Source of the DNA: Glaciecola sp.
GTDB lineage: Bacteria; Pseudomonadota; Gammaproteobacteria; Enterobacterales; Alteromonadaceae
DNA: 64,000 nt
Assembly: GCA_029246415.1 (NCBI GenBank)
Contig: JAQWNF010000037.1
Span: forward strand, 1-64,000
Direction of reading: 5' to 3'
Made by a program: the position numbers and the translations under genes. This document shows positions 39,357-47,870 of this stretch, piece after piece (position 1 is the stretch's first letter; every line of letters starts with the position of its first letter). The notes beneath the pieces are model-generated. The model was given only the letters and a program-made list of their open reading frames with translations, made no database searches and was not told the origin of the DNA.

Positions 39357-39767
39357 TTATTCTCCAGAAGTGGACTGTCGTAAACTTATTAATTCTTCAC
39401 GACAGCGCATTTCGACTTCGTTTAGTTCGCTTAATACAGTTTGAATGTCGTTGAGTTGTTGTTCTAATACCGCGCGTTTTTGTTGCGTTAATGTCAACAT
39501 CGTTTCTAACTGCGCACTTGAATTTGGATTGGTATCATATAGTGCAAATACATTTTTAATTTCGGCTAATGAAAAGCCCAAGCGTTTTCCACGTAAGATT
39601 AAGGTCAATCTAATTCGATCTTTGGCGTAATAAATACGCTGTTGACCATTTCTGACAGGGTGAAGTAAGCCTTGTTCTTCATAAAAGCGAATCGCTCTGG
39701 CGGTGATATCGAACTTTTTGGCTAATTCACCTATTGAAATGGTATCTGTTGTGTCTGTTGATGTCAT
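39357..39767 (-). CDS. liuR: MerR-family regulator of leucine/isovalerate catabolism
   Basis: A 136-aa MerR-type regulator. The N-terminal winged helix-turn-helix is [25 protein letters not shown] (about residues 11-35), followed by [22 protein letters not shown] and a long dimerisation helix. It is the first gene of the leftward liu operon, an arrangement known from many gammaproteobacteria where LiuR represses liu genes. A perfect palindrome 53 bases upstream is the probable operator, which would make it autoregulated. Confidence 0.93.
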   Translation of the reverse strand: MTSTDTTDTISIGELAKKFDITARAIRFYEEQGLLHPVRNGQQRIYYAKDRIRLTLILRGKRLGFSLAEIKNVFALYDTNPNSSAQLETMLTLTQQKRAVLEQQLNDIQTVLSELNEVEMRCREELISLRQSTSGE

Positions 39768-39819
39768 GATCGCGGTTACATTTATTTAACATTTGTTTGT
39801 GCTTTTAATTTACAACAGG

Positions 39820-39835
39820 TTTACGTTAACGTAAA
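39820..39835. promoter_or_regulatory. LiuR operator palindrome
   Basis: TTTACGTTAACGTAAA, a perfect 16-bp palindrome between divergent liuR and the thiolase gene. An imperfect second copy of the half-site (TTTACGTAA, 39841-39849) follows. On the + strand the palindrome falls within the spacer of a possible promoter, TTTACA (39809-39814) with TAAAGT (39832-39837), the position expected for a MerR-type regulator. It could control both directions. Confidence 0.65.
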
Positions 39836-39927
39836 GTGAATTTACGTAAGTTAATGCAAACAACTTTGATTAATGCACGGATTGATGAAAACAGCAATGA
39901 GTGATGAATGTAGAGGAGCATGTAGCG

Positions 39928-41115
39928 ATGAAAAATGAAAGAATAGTAATTGTGGCAGCGCAACGCACTGCAATAGGTGCATTCATGGGGCAGTTTGCCA
40001 ATATTAGCGCACCACAATTAGGTGCTACAGTAATCCAATCTGTGGTTGATGTGCATTCAAGCACGTTACAAGCGCATATGATAGATGAAGTGATCATGGG
40101 CTGTGTACTGCCTGCTGGAATAGGGCAAGCACCAGCACGACAAGCTGTACTTTTCGCTCAATTACCAATCAGTGTGGGTGCCCTTACTATCAACAAAGTC
40201 TGTGGTTCTGGGTTAAAGGCAATCATGCTTGGAATGGATTTAATTCTGGCAAATAGTGCGCAAGTTATCGTCGCAGGCGGGATGGAGTCAATGAGTCAAG
40301 CGCCATACTTACTGCCAAAAGCTCGACAAGGTTTGCGCATGGGGCATGGGCAAGTGCTTGACCATATGTTTGTTGATGGCTTAGAGAATGCCTATGATGG
40401 CCAGGCTATGGGATGTTTTGCTCAAGCAAAAGCTGATACGTTAGGGATCACGCGACAAGCTATGGATGAGTTTGCGTTAACATCACTAGCTAAAGCACAA
40501 TCCGCGATAGCAAATAATGCTTTTACGAACGAAATTTCAGCGGTAAAAACAACCAGTAAACACGGTGAAGAATGGATTACTACAGATGAATCACCCAGCA
40601 AAGCTAAACCAAATAAGATCCCTCATTTAGCCCCTGCATTTAGCAGTGATGGGACGATTACCGCAGCCAACTCAAGCTCCATTTCTGATGGTGCTGCTGC
40701 AGTTATGCTTATGACGACAACGAAAGCAGATGCGTTGGGCATTCTGCCATTAGCTGAAATTGTAGCTCATGCAAGTGTCGCTATGGCACCAAAGGAGTTT
40801 ACCATCGCACCGATTTATGCGATTGAGGCATTATTAGAAAAAACACAGTGGTGTGTAGCGGATGTCGATTTATTTGAGATTAATGAAGCCTTCGCTATGG
40901 TGACGATGGCATGTGCAACGCAGCTTGATATTCCAGCCGATAAAGTCAATGTTAATGGTGGTGCCTGTGCGTTAGGTCATCCTATTGGGGCATCTGGTGC
41001 GCGGATACTCGTTACGTTAATCCATGCATTACGTTTGCAAGGCAAAAATAAAGGGGTTGCATGTTTATGTATTGGTGGTGGAGAGGCTGTAGCGGTTGCA
41101 ATTCAAGTCTGCTAA
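39928..41115 (+). CDS. Acetyl-CoA acetyltransferase (thiolase)
   Basis: Splits acetoacetyl-CoA to two acetyl-CoA or does the reverse. The start is ATG 39928, behind AGAGGAG (39912-39918). The frame can be opened at GTG 39901, but the extra nine residues precede the family start ERIVIVAAQRTAIGAF. The 395-aa protein has the acylated Cys in NKVCGSGLKAIM, the NEAFA motif, and the C-terminal Cys in CLCIGGGEA, with GGACALGHPIGASG. Facing liuR across the palindrome, it probably finishes acetoacetate use after liuE; a CoA-transferase or acetoacetyl-CoA synthetase would be needed elsewhere. Confidence 0.94.
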   Translation: MKNERIVIVAAQRTAIGAFMGQFANISAPQLGATVIQSVVDVHSSTLQAHMIDEVIMGCVLPAGIGQAPARQAVLFAQLPISVGALTINKVCGSGLKAIMLGMDLILANSAQVIVAGGMESMSQAPYLLPKARQGLRMGHGQVLDHMFVDGLENAYDGQAMGCFAQAKADTLGITRQAMDEFALTSLAKAQSAIANNAFTNEISAVKTTSKHGEEWITTDESPSKAKPNKIPHLAPAFSSDGTITAANSSSISDGAAAVMLMTTTKADALGILPLAEIVAHASVAMAPKEFTIAPIYAIEALLEKTQWCVADVDLFEINEAFAMVTMACATQLDIPADKVNVNGGACALGHPIGASGARILVTLIHALRLQGKNKGVACLCIGGGEAVAVAIQVC

Positions 41116-41195
41116 TTAACATTTAACTCTTGCAAGTTATTGCCGATAAAAGGCATTATACTTTGCGTATTTACTCATGAAATAGGATTGGCCAT

Positions 41196-42692
41196 TTGAG
41201 TGACTCAACTTCTTCTGCTGTGGATGACAAAATTGCGCTATTAGAGCGTAGGATTTCACGTGAAAAAAAAGCACGTGAAATGGCAGAGCAATTACTAGCC
41301 GAAAAATCTCGTGAAATTTACGCTTCTAATCAAATGCTCAAAGACGCGTTATTAGAAAGTGAGCAAAAGCGTGATGAGTTACAATTTTTACTTAGCACTA
41401 GTGGTAGTTTATCTTTAGGTGCTAATAGCGAAAACCTATTAACCAATGTCACTGAATTAACCTGTACGTTTTTGCATGCGGTATGGGGGATCAGTGCGGT
41501 TCAAATCAAAACTAATCCGGTGTTTGATGCATATACCCCTATTTGTGACCGCAACAAACAGTGGACCACTAACACTGCATTTATCGAGCAAATTAACACA
41601 TTATTAGCCCAACAGCCGGTGTCTAGTGAGTGGAATATTATTGATGTTAACCACAGTGCTATTTACCCAAATACACTGAAAATGATGTTTTGCACTAAAC
41701 CCATTGATGACGGCAGCGTCTTGTTATCTGCATTTTTCCTTAAACAAGAACCAAATTCAGCTGAGACGCTTGATGCATTGACAATTATTCAACGTCAAGT
41801 AAAGACGTTTTTAATTGCGCGTAAAAACGGCACGGTGATCAGCGAAACCAAAGACAACTTGAACATCATTACTCAACAGTTATCCAGTGCTAAAACACAG
41901 TTAATGCAATCAGAAAAAATGGCTTCCATTGGTCAACTTGCAGCTGGAATTGCTCACGAAATCAATAATCCAGTGGGCTATATTCGTTCTAACTTGGAAG
42001 TCTTATCGAGCCATGTGAAAGATATTAACGCCTTTATGGAAGCGACGAAAGCGGTAATTGCAGAACAGAAATTAATTAAAGACGAACGTTACATGGGGTT
42101 ACTCAAAGAATATGATATGGAATATATCATTGAGGATACCGATGATATTGTGACGTCAAATTTAGAAGGTGTTGACCGAATTTCTGAAATTGTAAACGGG
42201 TTAAAAACATTTTCACATCAAGGTGAGTCAGATTTTTCTGCTTTATCAATTAGTCAAGTCGTATCCGCTGCGTTGAACGTGGTGAAAAATGAAGTGAAAT
42301 ACAAACACAATGTGCAGCATATTATTAGTGAGCAAGATGTTTATATCTTGGGTAAGTTAGGGCAATTGCAGCAAGTATTTGTGAATTTATTTGTCAATGC
42401 TGCACAAGCAATGCCGGATGGTGGTGAGATTAAAATAGAATATGTATTAAACAATAAAAACTGTAAAATACTTGTCAGTGATACCGGTAGTGGCATGTCT
42501 GAGACAACACAAAAGCAACTCTTTGACCCGTTCTACACCACCAAACCAGTCGGTGAAGGCACCGGGCTAGGGTTATCTATTTCTTATTCGATTATAGAGT
42601 CGCACAAAGGCTCTATCGAAGTGGAATCGACAGAAGGTGAGGGCACCACGTTTATCATCAACTTACCACTAGCGAGTAAAGTGTTGAGTTAA
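41196..42692 (+). CDS. Cytoplasmic sensor histidine kinase, orphan
   Basis: A 498-aa kinase without membrane segments. Order: a coiled-coil (about 10-65), a GAF-like middle (about 70-210), a second coiled-coil, the phospho-acceptor His254 in AAGIAHEINNPVGYIRSN, and the HATPase domain with N box FVNLFVNAAQAM, G1 SDTGSGM, F box FDPFYTTKP and G2 GTGLGLSISYS. The HEINNP form places it with HPK4-type kinases that often read cytoplasmic signals. The start is TTG 41196 (residues SDSTSSAVDD), with AGGATTGG upstream. No response regulator gene is next to it. Its last 24 bp overlap the convergent halogenase gene. Confidence 0.9.
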   Translation: MSDSTSSAVDDKIALLERRISREKKAREMAEQLLAEKSREIYASNQMLKDALLESEQKRDELQFLLSTSGSLSLGANSENLLTNVTELTCTFLHAVWGISAVQIKTNPVFDAYTPICDRNKQWTTNTAFIEQINTLLAQQPVSSEWNIIDVNHSAIYPNTLKMMFCTKPIDDGSVLLSAFFLKQEPNSAETLDALTIIQRQVKTFLIARKNGTVISETKDNLNIITQQLSSAKTQLMQSEKMASIGQLAAGIAHEINNPVGYIRSNLEVLSSHVKDINAFMEATKAVIAEQKLIKDERYMGLLKEYDMEYIIEDTDDIVTSNLEGVDRISEIVNGLKTFSHQGESDFSALSISQVVSAALNVVKNEVKYKHNVQHIISEQDVYILGKLGQLQQVFVNLFVNAAQAMPDGGEIKIEYVLNNKNCKILVSDTGSGMSETTQKQLFDPFYTTKPVGEGTGLGLSISYSIIESHKGSIEVESTEGEGTTFIINLPLASKVLS

Positions 42693-44183
42693 CTCAACCA
42701 ATTTGCTCTGTATTTGCTTGGTTTGAATATTGTCTTGGTATTGTTGGTGTGAAAACTGACGATATCCAGCTAGTAGCGAATACCAACTCAACGTAGGATA
42801 AAACGTCTGCATTTTTCTATCCACTAGCAACTGATGTAAATCACCGCCGTTCTTCCAACACGCTAACACCGCTTGTAAATTCTCTGACAGATGCACTTTG
42901 TTTCGACAATCAGCCCAATACTTTTTTGAGCTTGGTATTAAGTTTGAGCTAAGAGGTGGTTGGATATCCATCCCTTTTCCTTGAGCCAATTGGTTGCAGG
43001 CATAATGCGCGACAATATAATCCCTAACCCCTTCAAACCGTGCATTTATCGTTGCATTAAATTGTGCTTGGTATGTATTGGTGAATTTTCCCGCGCAAAA
43101 CGCACCAATAAATTGGGTCACCGTTTCTTGTACTAAGTGTAAAGCTGTTGCTTCAAGTGGCTCAATAAATCCTTGAGATAAGCCCACCGCAACGGTATTA
43201 CCAACCCAATGTTGGGCTAAACGGCCCACTTTCATTGATAAGTGTCGAGCAGGAGTTTTATCATCTATATTTAAATGCTGACGCAATACTCGCTCAGCCT
43301 CTTCGGGACTAGAATATTGGCTGCTGTAAACATAGCCGTTGCCAATGCGCGATGTTAATGGTATTCGCCACGCCCAACCGCAGGCAAGGGCGGTAGCTGT
43401 AGTGTGAGGGAGCTCATCATCAGTTCTTTGAGTCGGTATTGCCACTGCGCGATCATTAAATAAATTATCAGAATATGGGATAAACTCAGTTCCCAGCGTC
43501 TCTTGAATTAATTTACCGGTAAACCCAGTGCAATCAAAAAACCAATCACTGTGATAAACGTTACCTTGTTCATCAGTCACAGAAGTAATTGTCTGTGCTT
43601 GATGCTCAACACTGTCAATAGTTGTAGAGATAAGCTCTATACCTTTACCCGTGCCATACGCTTTGAGAAATTGACCCAGTTTGACGGAATCAAAATGGTA
43701 GCCGTAACTGGTTTTTAATTCAGGGTGTGCATGCAGGGGAGTCTTATTTTCTTGTGCTAAGGTGGCTGTCAAAAAATAAGGATCAGGATGTGGCATCGCC
43801 GGCTGACCGGCTAGCATTTGATGTACTTGTTGCAGAAAATATCGACCGCTGTTGTGATCTTGGTTAGATGGAAAAGGATGAAAATAATGATCATATTGAG
43901 GATGAACCAAATCGGTCCAACCATTAAAACGAATGCCATGTTTAAAGGTCGCATCACATGCAGTCATCCACTTGGATTCATCGATCCCTAAAATATCAAA
44001 AAACACTTTTAGTTGCGGCGTTGAGCCTTCACCAACACCAATAATAGGGATACTAGGTGACTCAATAACCTTAATTACAAAACCGTGTTGGTGCAGCTGA
44101 TGGTGCAGTAAATTAGCAGTCATCCAACCTGCGCTACCACCGCCAACGACGGTGATGATTTGCTTTGTTATTGATTTTGTCAT
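42669..44183 (-). CDS. Flavin-dependent tryptophan halogenase-like protein
   Basis: A 504-aa flavoprotein of the tryptophan halogenase family. The FAD site GGGSAGWM lies at residues 14-21; the halogenase lysine is present as Lys81 in ATFKHGIRF and the WxWxIP motif as WAWRIP at 270-275. These features are those of an active FADH2-dependent halogenase. It is divergent from a periplasmic GH13 gene across 225 bases. Homologues are frequent in carbohydrate-use loci of Alteromonadales, where their substrate is unknown. No flavin reductase gene is present here. Confidence 0.88.
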   Translation of the reverse strand: MTKSITKQIITVVGGGSAGWMTANLLHHQLHQHGFVIKVIESPSIPIIGVGEGSTPQLKVFFDILGIDESKWMTACDATFKHGIRFNGWTDLVHPQYDHYFHPFPSNQDHNSGRYFLQQVHQMLAGQPAMPHPDPYFLTATLAQENKTPLHAHPELKTSYGYHFDSVKLGQFLKAYGTGKGIELISTTIDSVEHQAQTITSVTDEQGNVYHSDWFFDCTGFTGKLIQETLGTEFIPYSDNLFNDRAVAIPTQRTDDELPHTTATALACGWAWRIPLTSRIGNGYVYSSQYSSPEEAERVLRQHLNIDDKTPARHLSMKVGRLAQHWVGNTVAVGLSQGFIEPLEATALHLVQETVTQFIGAFCAGKFTNTYQAQFNATINARFEGVRDYIVAHYACNQLAQGKGMDIQPPLSSNLIPSSKKYWADCRNKVHLSENLQAVLACWKNGGDLHQLLVDRKMQTFYPTLSWYSLLAGYRQFSHQQYQDNIQTKQIQSKLVELTQHFTR

Positions 44184-44319
44184 TGATTAACTGCCCGATT
44201 GTACCTTACAACACGACTTTAACTTATTAGGGATGTAAGAACGCATTTTAATATTTGAATAACAACAATTTACCTTAAAAACCTAGCTGATTCATACCTA
44301 GGGAGAAGGTTAAATAACC

Positions 44320-44333
44320 TGAATACGTATGCA
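44320..44333. promoter_or_regulatory. Candidate LacI-type operator upstream of GH13 gene
   Basis: TGAATACGTATGCA, a palindrome of seven pairs with one mismatch around a central CG, the form expected for a LacI/GalR-family operator. It lies 20-33 bases before the candidate -35 of the GH13 gene and within the divergent control region of the halogenase gene. It shares the TGCATA half-site with the palindrome upstream of the local LacI-type gene. Confidence 0.45.
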
Positions 44334-44352
44334 GCAATTTGTGGAAAAGGCA

Positions 44353-44381
44353 TTGAATAGTTTACATTGTTGGCTTAATTA
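44353..44381 (+). promoter_or_regulatory. Candidate promoter of the GH13-MFS-GH13 genes
   Basis: TTGAAT (44353-44358), a 17-bp spacer and TAATTA (44376-44381), each a four-of-six match. It is 28 bases before the start codon. The match is weak, and the call leans on its position between the operator-like palindrome and the gene. Confidence 0.3.
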
Positions 44382-44408
44382 CAAGTTTATATTTGCAAGA
44401 GCTCATTT

Positions 44409-46331
44409 ATGTCTTCAATGGATCACAGAAAATCGTTCACCAAAGCGGCTGGTTTAAGTTGCTTATCACTGTCTTTGCTCATGAGTTCATTTAATGTAGC
44501 TCTAGCCAACACAAACACAGCTAGGGTACATATCGATCCGCCCAATTGGTGGGTGGGCATGCATAATAAACATGTTGAGCTATTACTTAATGCTGATAAT
44601 TTAGCGTTTCCGATTACTCAATACGATATTCAATTGACGGGCAAGCAAGTTAAAATTGCATCTGTCACTGTGCCTGAAGGCTCACAATATGTCATGATCA
44701 ACTTAGCGATTAGTACCGATGCACCCGATCAAACATTAACCTTTGCGCTCACTCACCCAAATAGCCAAACGGTTAACGTAACTTATGAGTTGTTGGCAAG
44801 GGCTGAAGGTTCAGCACAACGTGCAGGTTTTGATGCTAAAGATGTCATCTATTTGATTACACCTGACCGTTTTGCCAATGGCGACCCAAGTAATGATAGC
44901 GTCGATTCAATGCTAGAATCCGCCAATCGTGATTACAAAGGTGGTCGTCATGGTGGTGATATTCAAGGGATGATTGACCATCTTGATTACATTGCCGACA
45001 TGGGGTTTACCCAGATTTGGACCATGCCGTTATTAGAAAACGACATGCAACGGTATTCTTATCATGGTTATTCGACGACGGATTTTTTCCAAATTGATCC
45101 TCGGTTTGGTTCAAATCAGCTGTATCAGACATTTGTCAGTCAAGCTAGAGAGCGCGGGATAGGAGTCATTAAAGACGTCATACTCAATCATATGGGTTCA
45201 AACCATCCTTGGATGGACAAGATGCCGGCTGAAGACTGGATCAATCATGGTCAAGAGTTTGTCCCCACTACGCACACGCGTGAAGCGTTACACGATCCAC
45301 ATGGTGTGCAATCTGATATTGATGAGTTTGCTAACGGCTGGTTTGTCGATACGATGCCAGATATGAACCAACAAAATCCCCATATGGCGACCTATTTGAC
45401 CCAATATGCCATTTGGTGGGTGGAATATGCCGGGTTGTCAGGGTTACGAGTTGATACTTACTCGTATTCGGATAAAGCATTTTTATCTGCCTGGACACAA
45501 GCGTTAATGGTTGAATATCCCAATTTAAATATTGTGGGTGAAGAGTGGTCAGTTAATCCCGCTATTACTGCATATTGGCAAGCCGGTTCACCGCGTCATG
45601 ATGATTATGTGACGGCATTACCCAGCGTCATGGATTTTCCGTTACAAGTAGCATTGGGTGAAGCATTACTCGATGAAGACACTTGGGCTACAGGTTTACG
45701 TAAAATTTATAATTCGCTCGCGAGTGATTTTTTATATGGTGATCCTTATAACCTCGTTGTGTTTGGTGATAACCATGACATGAATCGTATTATGCCGCAG
45801 TTAAACAATGACGAAGCTACATTTATGATGGCGATGAAGTTCTTGTTAACCACACGGGGGATCCCACAAATTTTTTATGGCACTGAATTTGGCATGACGG
45901 ATAACGGTGGTGGTGACCATGGTACGTTACGAGCCGACTTTCCGGGTGGATGGGAAGGTGACAACGTCAATGCGTTTACTGGTCAAGGCCTAAATGCACA
46001 ACAACAACGCATTCAGCAAACTATGCGTAAATTACTCAACTGGCGCAAACAAACGCCGGCGATAACTGCAGGTAAGCTCACTCAGTACTCCCCAAAAGAA
46101 GGGGTATATACCTATTTTAGGCACACAGATGAACAAGTGATTATGGTGGTGTTAAACAAAAACGCCAAACCGTTTTCATTACCACTAGGACGCTTTTCTC
46201 ACATGTTACCCTTAGAGACTAGCAATGCACAGCTACGTAATATTGAAAACAATAATGTGCACGGTTTAGCTCAGCCTTTAACACTTGATGCAAAGTCAGT
46301 CTTGATTTTTGAGCTCGAACAAAGCATGTAG
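44409..46331 (+). CDS. Exported GH13 alpha-amylase family enzyme (neopullulanase/cyclomaltodextrinase type)
   Basis: A 640-aa secreted glycoside hydrolase. Signal peptide about 1-34, ending near VALA. A cyclomaltodextrinase N-terminal domain (PPNWWVGMHNKHVELLL) precedes the GH13 barrel: region I DVILNHMGSNH, nucleophile Asp in GLRVDTYSY, acid-base Glu in IVGEEWS, and the third Asp in VFGDNHDMNR. It should cut maltodextrins or cyclodextrins in the periplasm. First gene of a rightward trio with an MFS permease and a second GH13. ATG at codon 4 is an alternative start. Confidence 0.94.
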   Translation: MSSMDHRKSFTKAAGLSCLSLSLLMSSFNVALANTNTARVHIDPPNWWVGMHNKHVELLLNADNLAFPITQYDIQLTGKQVKIASVTVPEGSQYVMINLAISTDAPDQTLTFALTHPNSQTVNVTYELLARAEGSAQRAGFDAKDVIYLITPDRFANGDPSNDSVDSMLESANRDYKGGRHGGDIQGMIDHLDYIADMGFTQIWTMPLLENDMQRYSYHGYSTTDFFQIDPRFGSNQLYQTFVSQARERGIGVIKDVILNHMGSNHPWMDKMPAEDWINHGQEFVPTTHTREALHDPHGVQSDIDEFANGWFVDTMPDMNQQNPHMATYLTQYAIWWVEYAGLSGLRVDTYSYSDKAFLSAWTQALMVEYPNLNIVGEEWSVNPAITAYWQAGSPRHDDYVTALPSVMDFPLQVALGEALLDEDTWATGLRKIYNSLASDFLYGDPYNLVVFGDNHDMNRIMPQLNNDEATFMMAMKFLLTTRGIPQIFYGTEFGMTDNGGGDHGTLRADFPGGWEGDNVNAFTGQGLNAQQQRIQQTMRKLLNWRKQTPAITAGKLTQYSPKEGVYTYFRHTDEQVIMVVLNKNAKPFSLPLGRFSHMLPLETSNAQLRNIENNNVHGLAQPLTLDAKSVLIFELEQSM

Positions 46332-46385
46332 CAATAACAATCACTTCAAAAACTATAACACATACAGTATGCAAATGAGGATAAC

Positions 46386-47852
46386 ATGAGTACACAGCAA
46401 CCCCAGCCAGAGTTGAAGTTTTGGCAAGTTTGGAATGTCAGTTTTGGCTTTTTAGGTGTTCAATTTGGCTTTGCCTTGCAAAATGCTAACGTCAGTCGAA
46501 TTTTATCTGATTTAGGCGCAGACCTACATTCGTTATCCTTATTTTGGTTGGTCGCTCCAATTATGGGCCTATTGGTACAGCCGTTAGTGGGCGCTGCCTC
46601 AGATAGAACTTGGAATGGGTTAGGGCGGCGCAGACCCTTTATATTAGCTGGAGCAATCGCGGCTGCAATTGGGATGCTGTTAATGCCAAATGCGCCTTTG
46701 TTTGTCGCTTTCATGGCGCCAATGTTGTTCGGTGCATTAATGCTAGCGTTGATGGATGCGTCATTTAATGTGTGTTTTCAACCTTTCCGCGCGTTAGTAT
46801 CAGATATGGTACCCGCTTCACAACGCAATATTGGCTACTCCATTCAATCGTTATTAATCAATATTGGTGCAGTTGTTGGTTCTATCTTACCGTTTTTGTT
46901 AACCAATATTATCGGCTTGGATAATACCGCTGAAAAAGGCGGTGTGGCGCAATCAGTGGTGTGGGCATTTTATATCGGTGCAACAGTATTACTTGGAACC
47001 GTATTGTGGACCGTGCTGCGAACCAAAGAGTACGCACCCAAAGAATACTATGGCTACAAAGGCATGGATGCGAAAAAAGTCAGTGCTGCACAAGCGGTCG
47101 ATAAAGCAAAGCCGATGGGGCAAAAACTAACTGAATTTTTTAGTTTGGTTAAAACCATGCCGACCATCATGCGCCAACTTGCTGTGGTGCAATTCTTTTC
47201 GTGGTTTGCGTTGTTTATTATGTGGGTATATACCATGCCAGCCATTACACAACATATATGGGCGGTCGACATAAAGTGGTTTGATCCGGATTATCTCAAT
47301 GCTATCGGGCAAGTCCCACAACATATTATTGATGCTAAAGGCGCGGCGGGTGATTGGGTAGGGATCTTGTTTGCAGCTTATAGTGTATTTGCTGCGGTAT
47401 TTTCAGTGTTCTTGGCACGCTTGGCTGATACTTTAGGTCGCAAAACTGTTTATGCCGGCGCATTAGTCTTGGGCGGGTTGTCTTATATGTCATTTATGCT
47501 ATTTACGGATCTGACCCCAATTAATGTGGATTTATTGATTACACAGGTCACCGTTCCAGCTGGCGCGGTAAACTTATTGTTACCTATGATCGGTGTCGGG
47601 ATTGCATGGGCTGCCATTTTAGCCATGCCTTATGCGATGTTAGCCGGTGCGTTACCAGCCGATAAAACCGGCGTATACATGGGGATATTTAATTTTACTA
47701 TCGCCATCCCACAAATCGTATCAGGTTTGTTATCAGGCTGGATTTTGTCCAGCGTATTTGATAATAATGCCTCTTACATTATTGTTGTTGCTGGTGTGTC
47801 TATGCTCTGTGGCGCGGTAGCTGTTTTATTTGTTAACGACAAGAATTCATAA
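46386..47852 (+). CDS. MFS sugar transporter (maltodextrin/maltose type)
   Basis: A 488-aa inner-membrane permease with about 12 membrane segments. The loop GLGRRRPFILAGAI and the start FWQVWNVSFGFLGVQFGFAL match the group of MFS transporters found with amylases in marine gammaproteobacteria (MalT-like, related to the plant/animal SLC45 sucrose carriers). It presumably imports maltose or short maltodextrins by proton symport. It lies 54 bases after the first GH13 gene and 18 before the second; AGGATAAC precedes the ATG. Confidence 0.88.
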   Translation: MSTQQPQPELKFWQVWNVSFGFLGVQFGFALQNANVSRILSDLGADLHSLSLFWLVAPIMGLLVQPLVGAASDRTWNGLGRRRPFILAGAIAAAIGMLLMPNAPLFVAFMAPMLFGALMLALMDASFNVCFQPFRALVSDMVPASQRNIGYSIQSLLINIGAVVGSILPFLLTNIIGLDNTAEKGGVAQSVVWAFYIGATVLLGTVLWTVLRTKEYAPKEYYGYKGMDAKKVSAAQAVDKAKPMGQKLTEFFSLVKTMPTIMRQLAVVQFFSWFALFIMWVYTMPAITQHIWAVDIKWFDPDYLNAIGQVPQHIIDAKGAAGDWVGILFAAYSVFAAVFSVFLARLADTLGRKTVYAGALVLGGLSYMSFMLFTDLTPINVDLLITQVTVPAGAVNLLLPMIGVGIAWAAILAMPYAMLAGALPADKTGVYMGIFNFTIAIPQIVSGLLSGWILSSVFDNNASYIIVVAGVSMLCGAVAVLFVNDKNS

Positions 47853-47870
47853 TTTAAGGAACGTTTTTAT

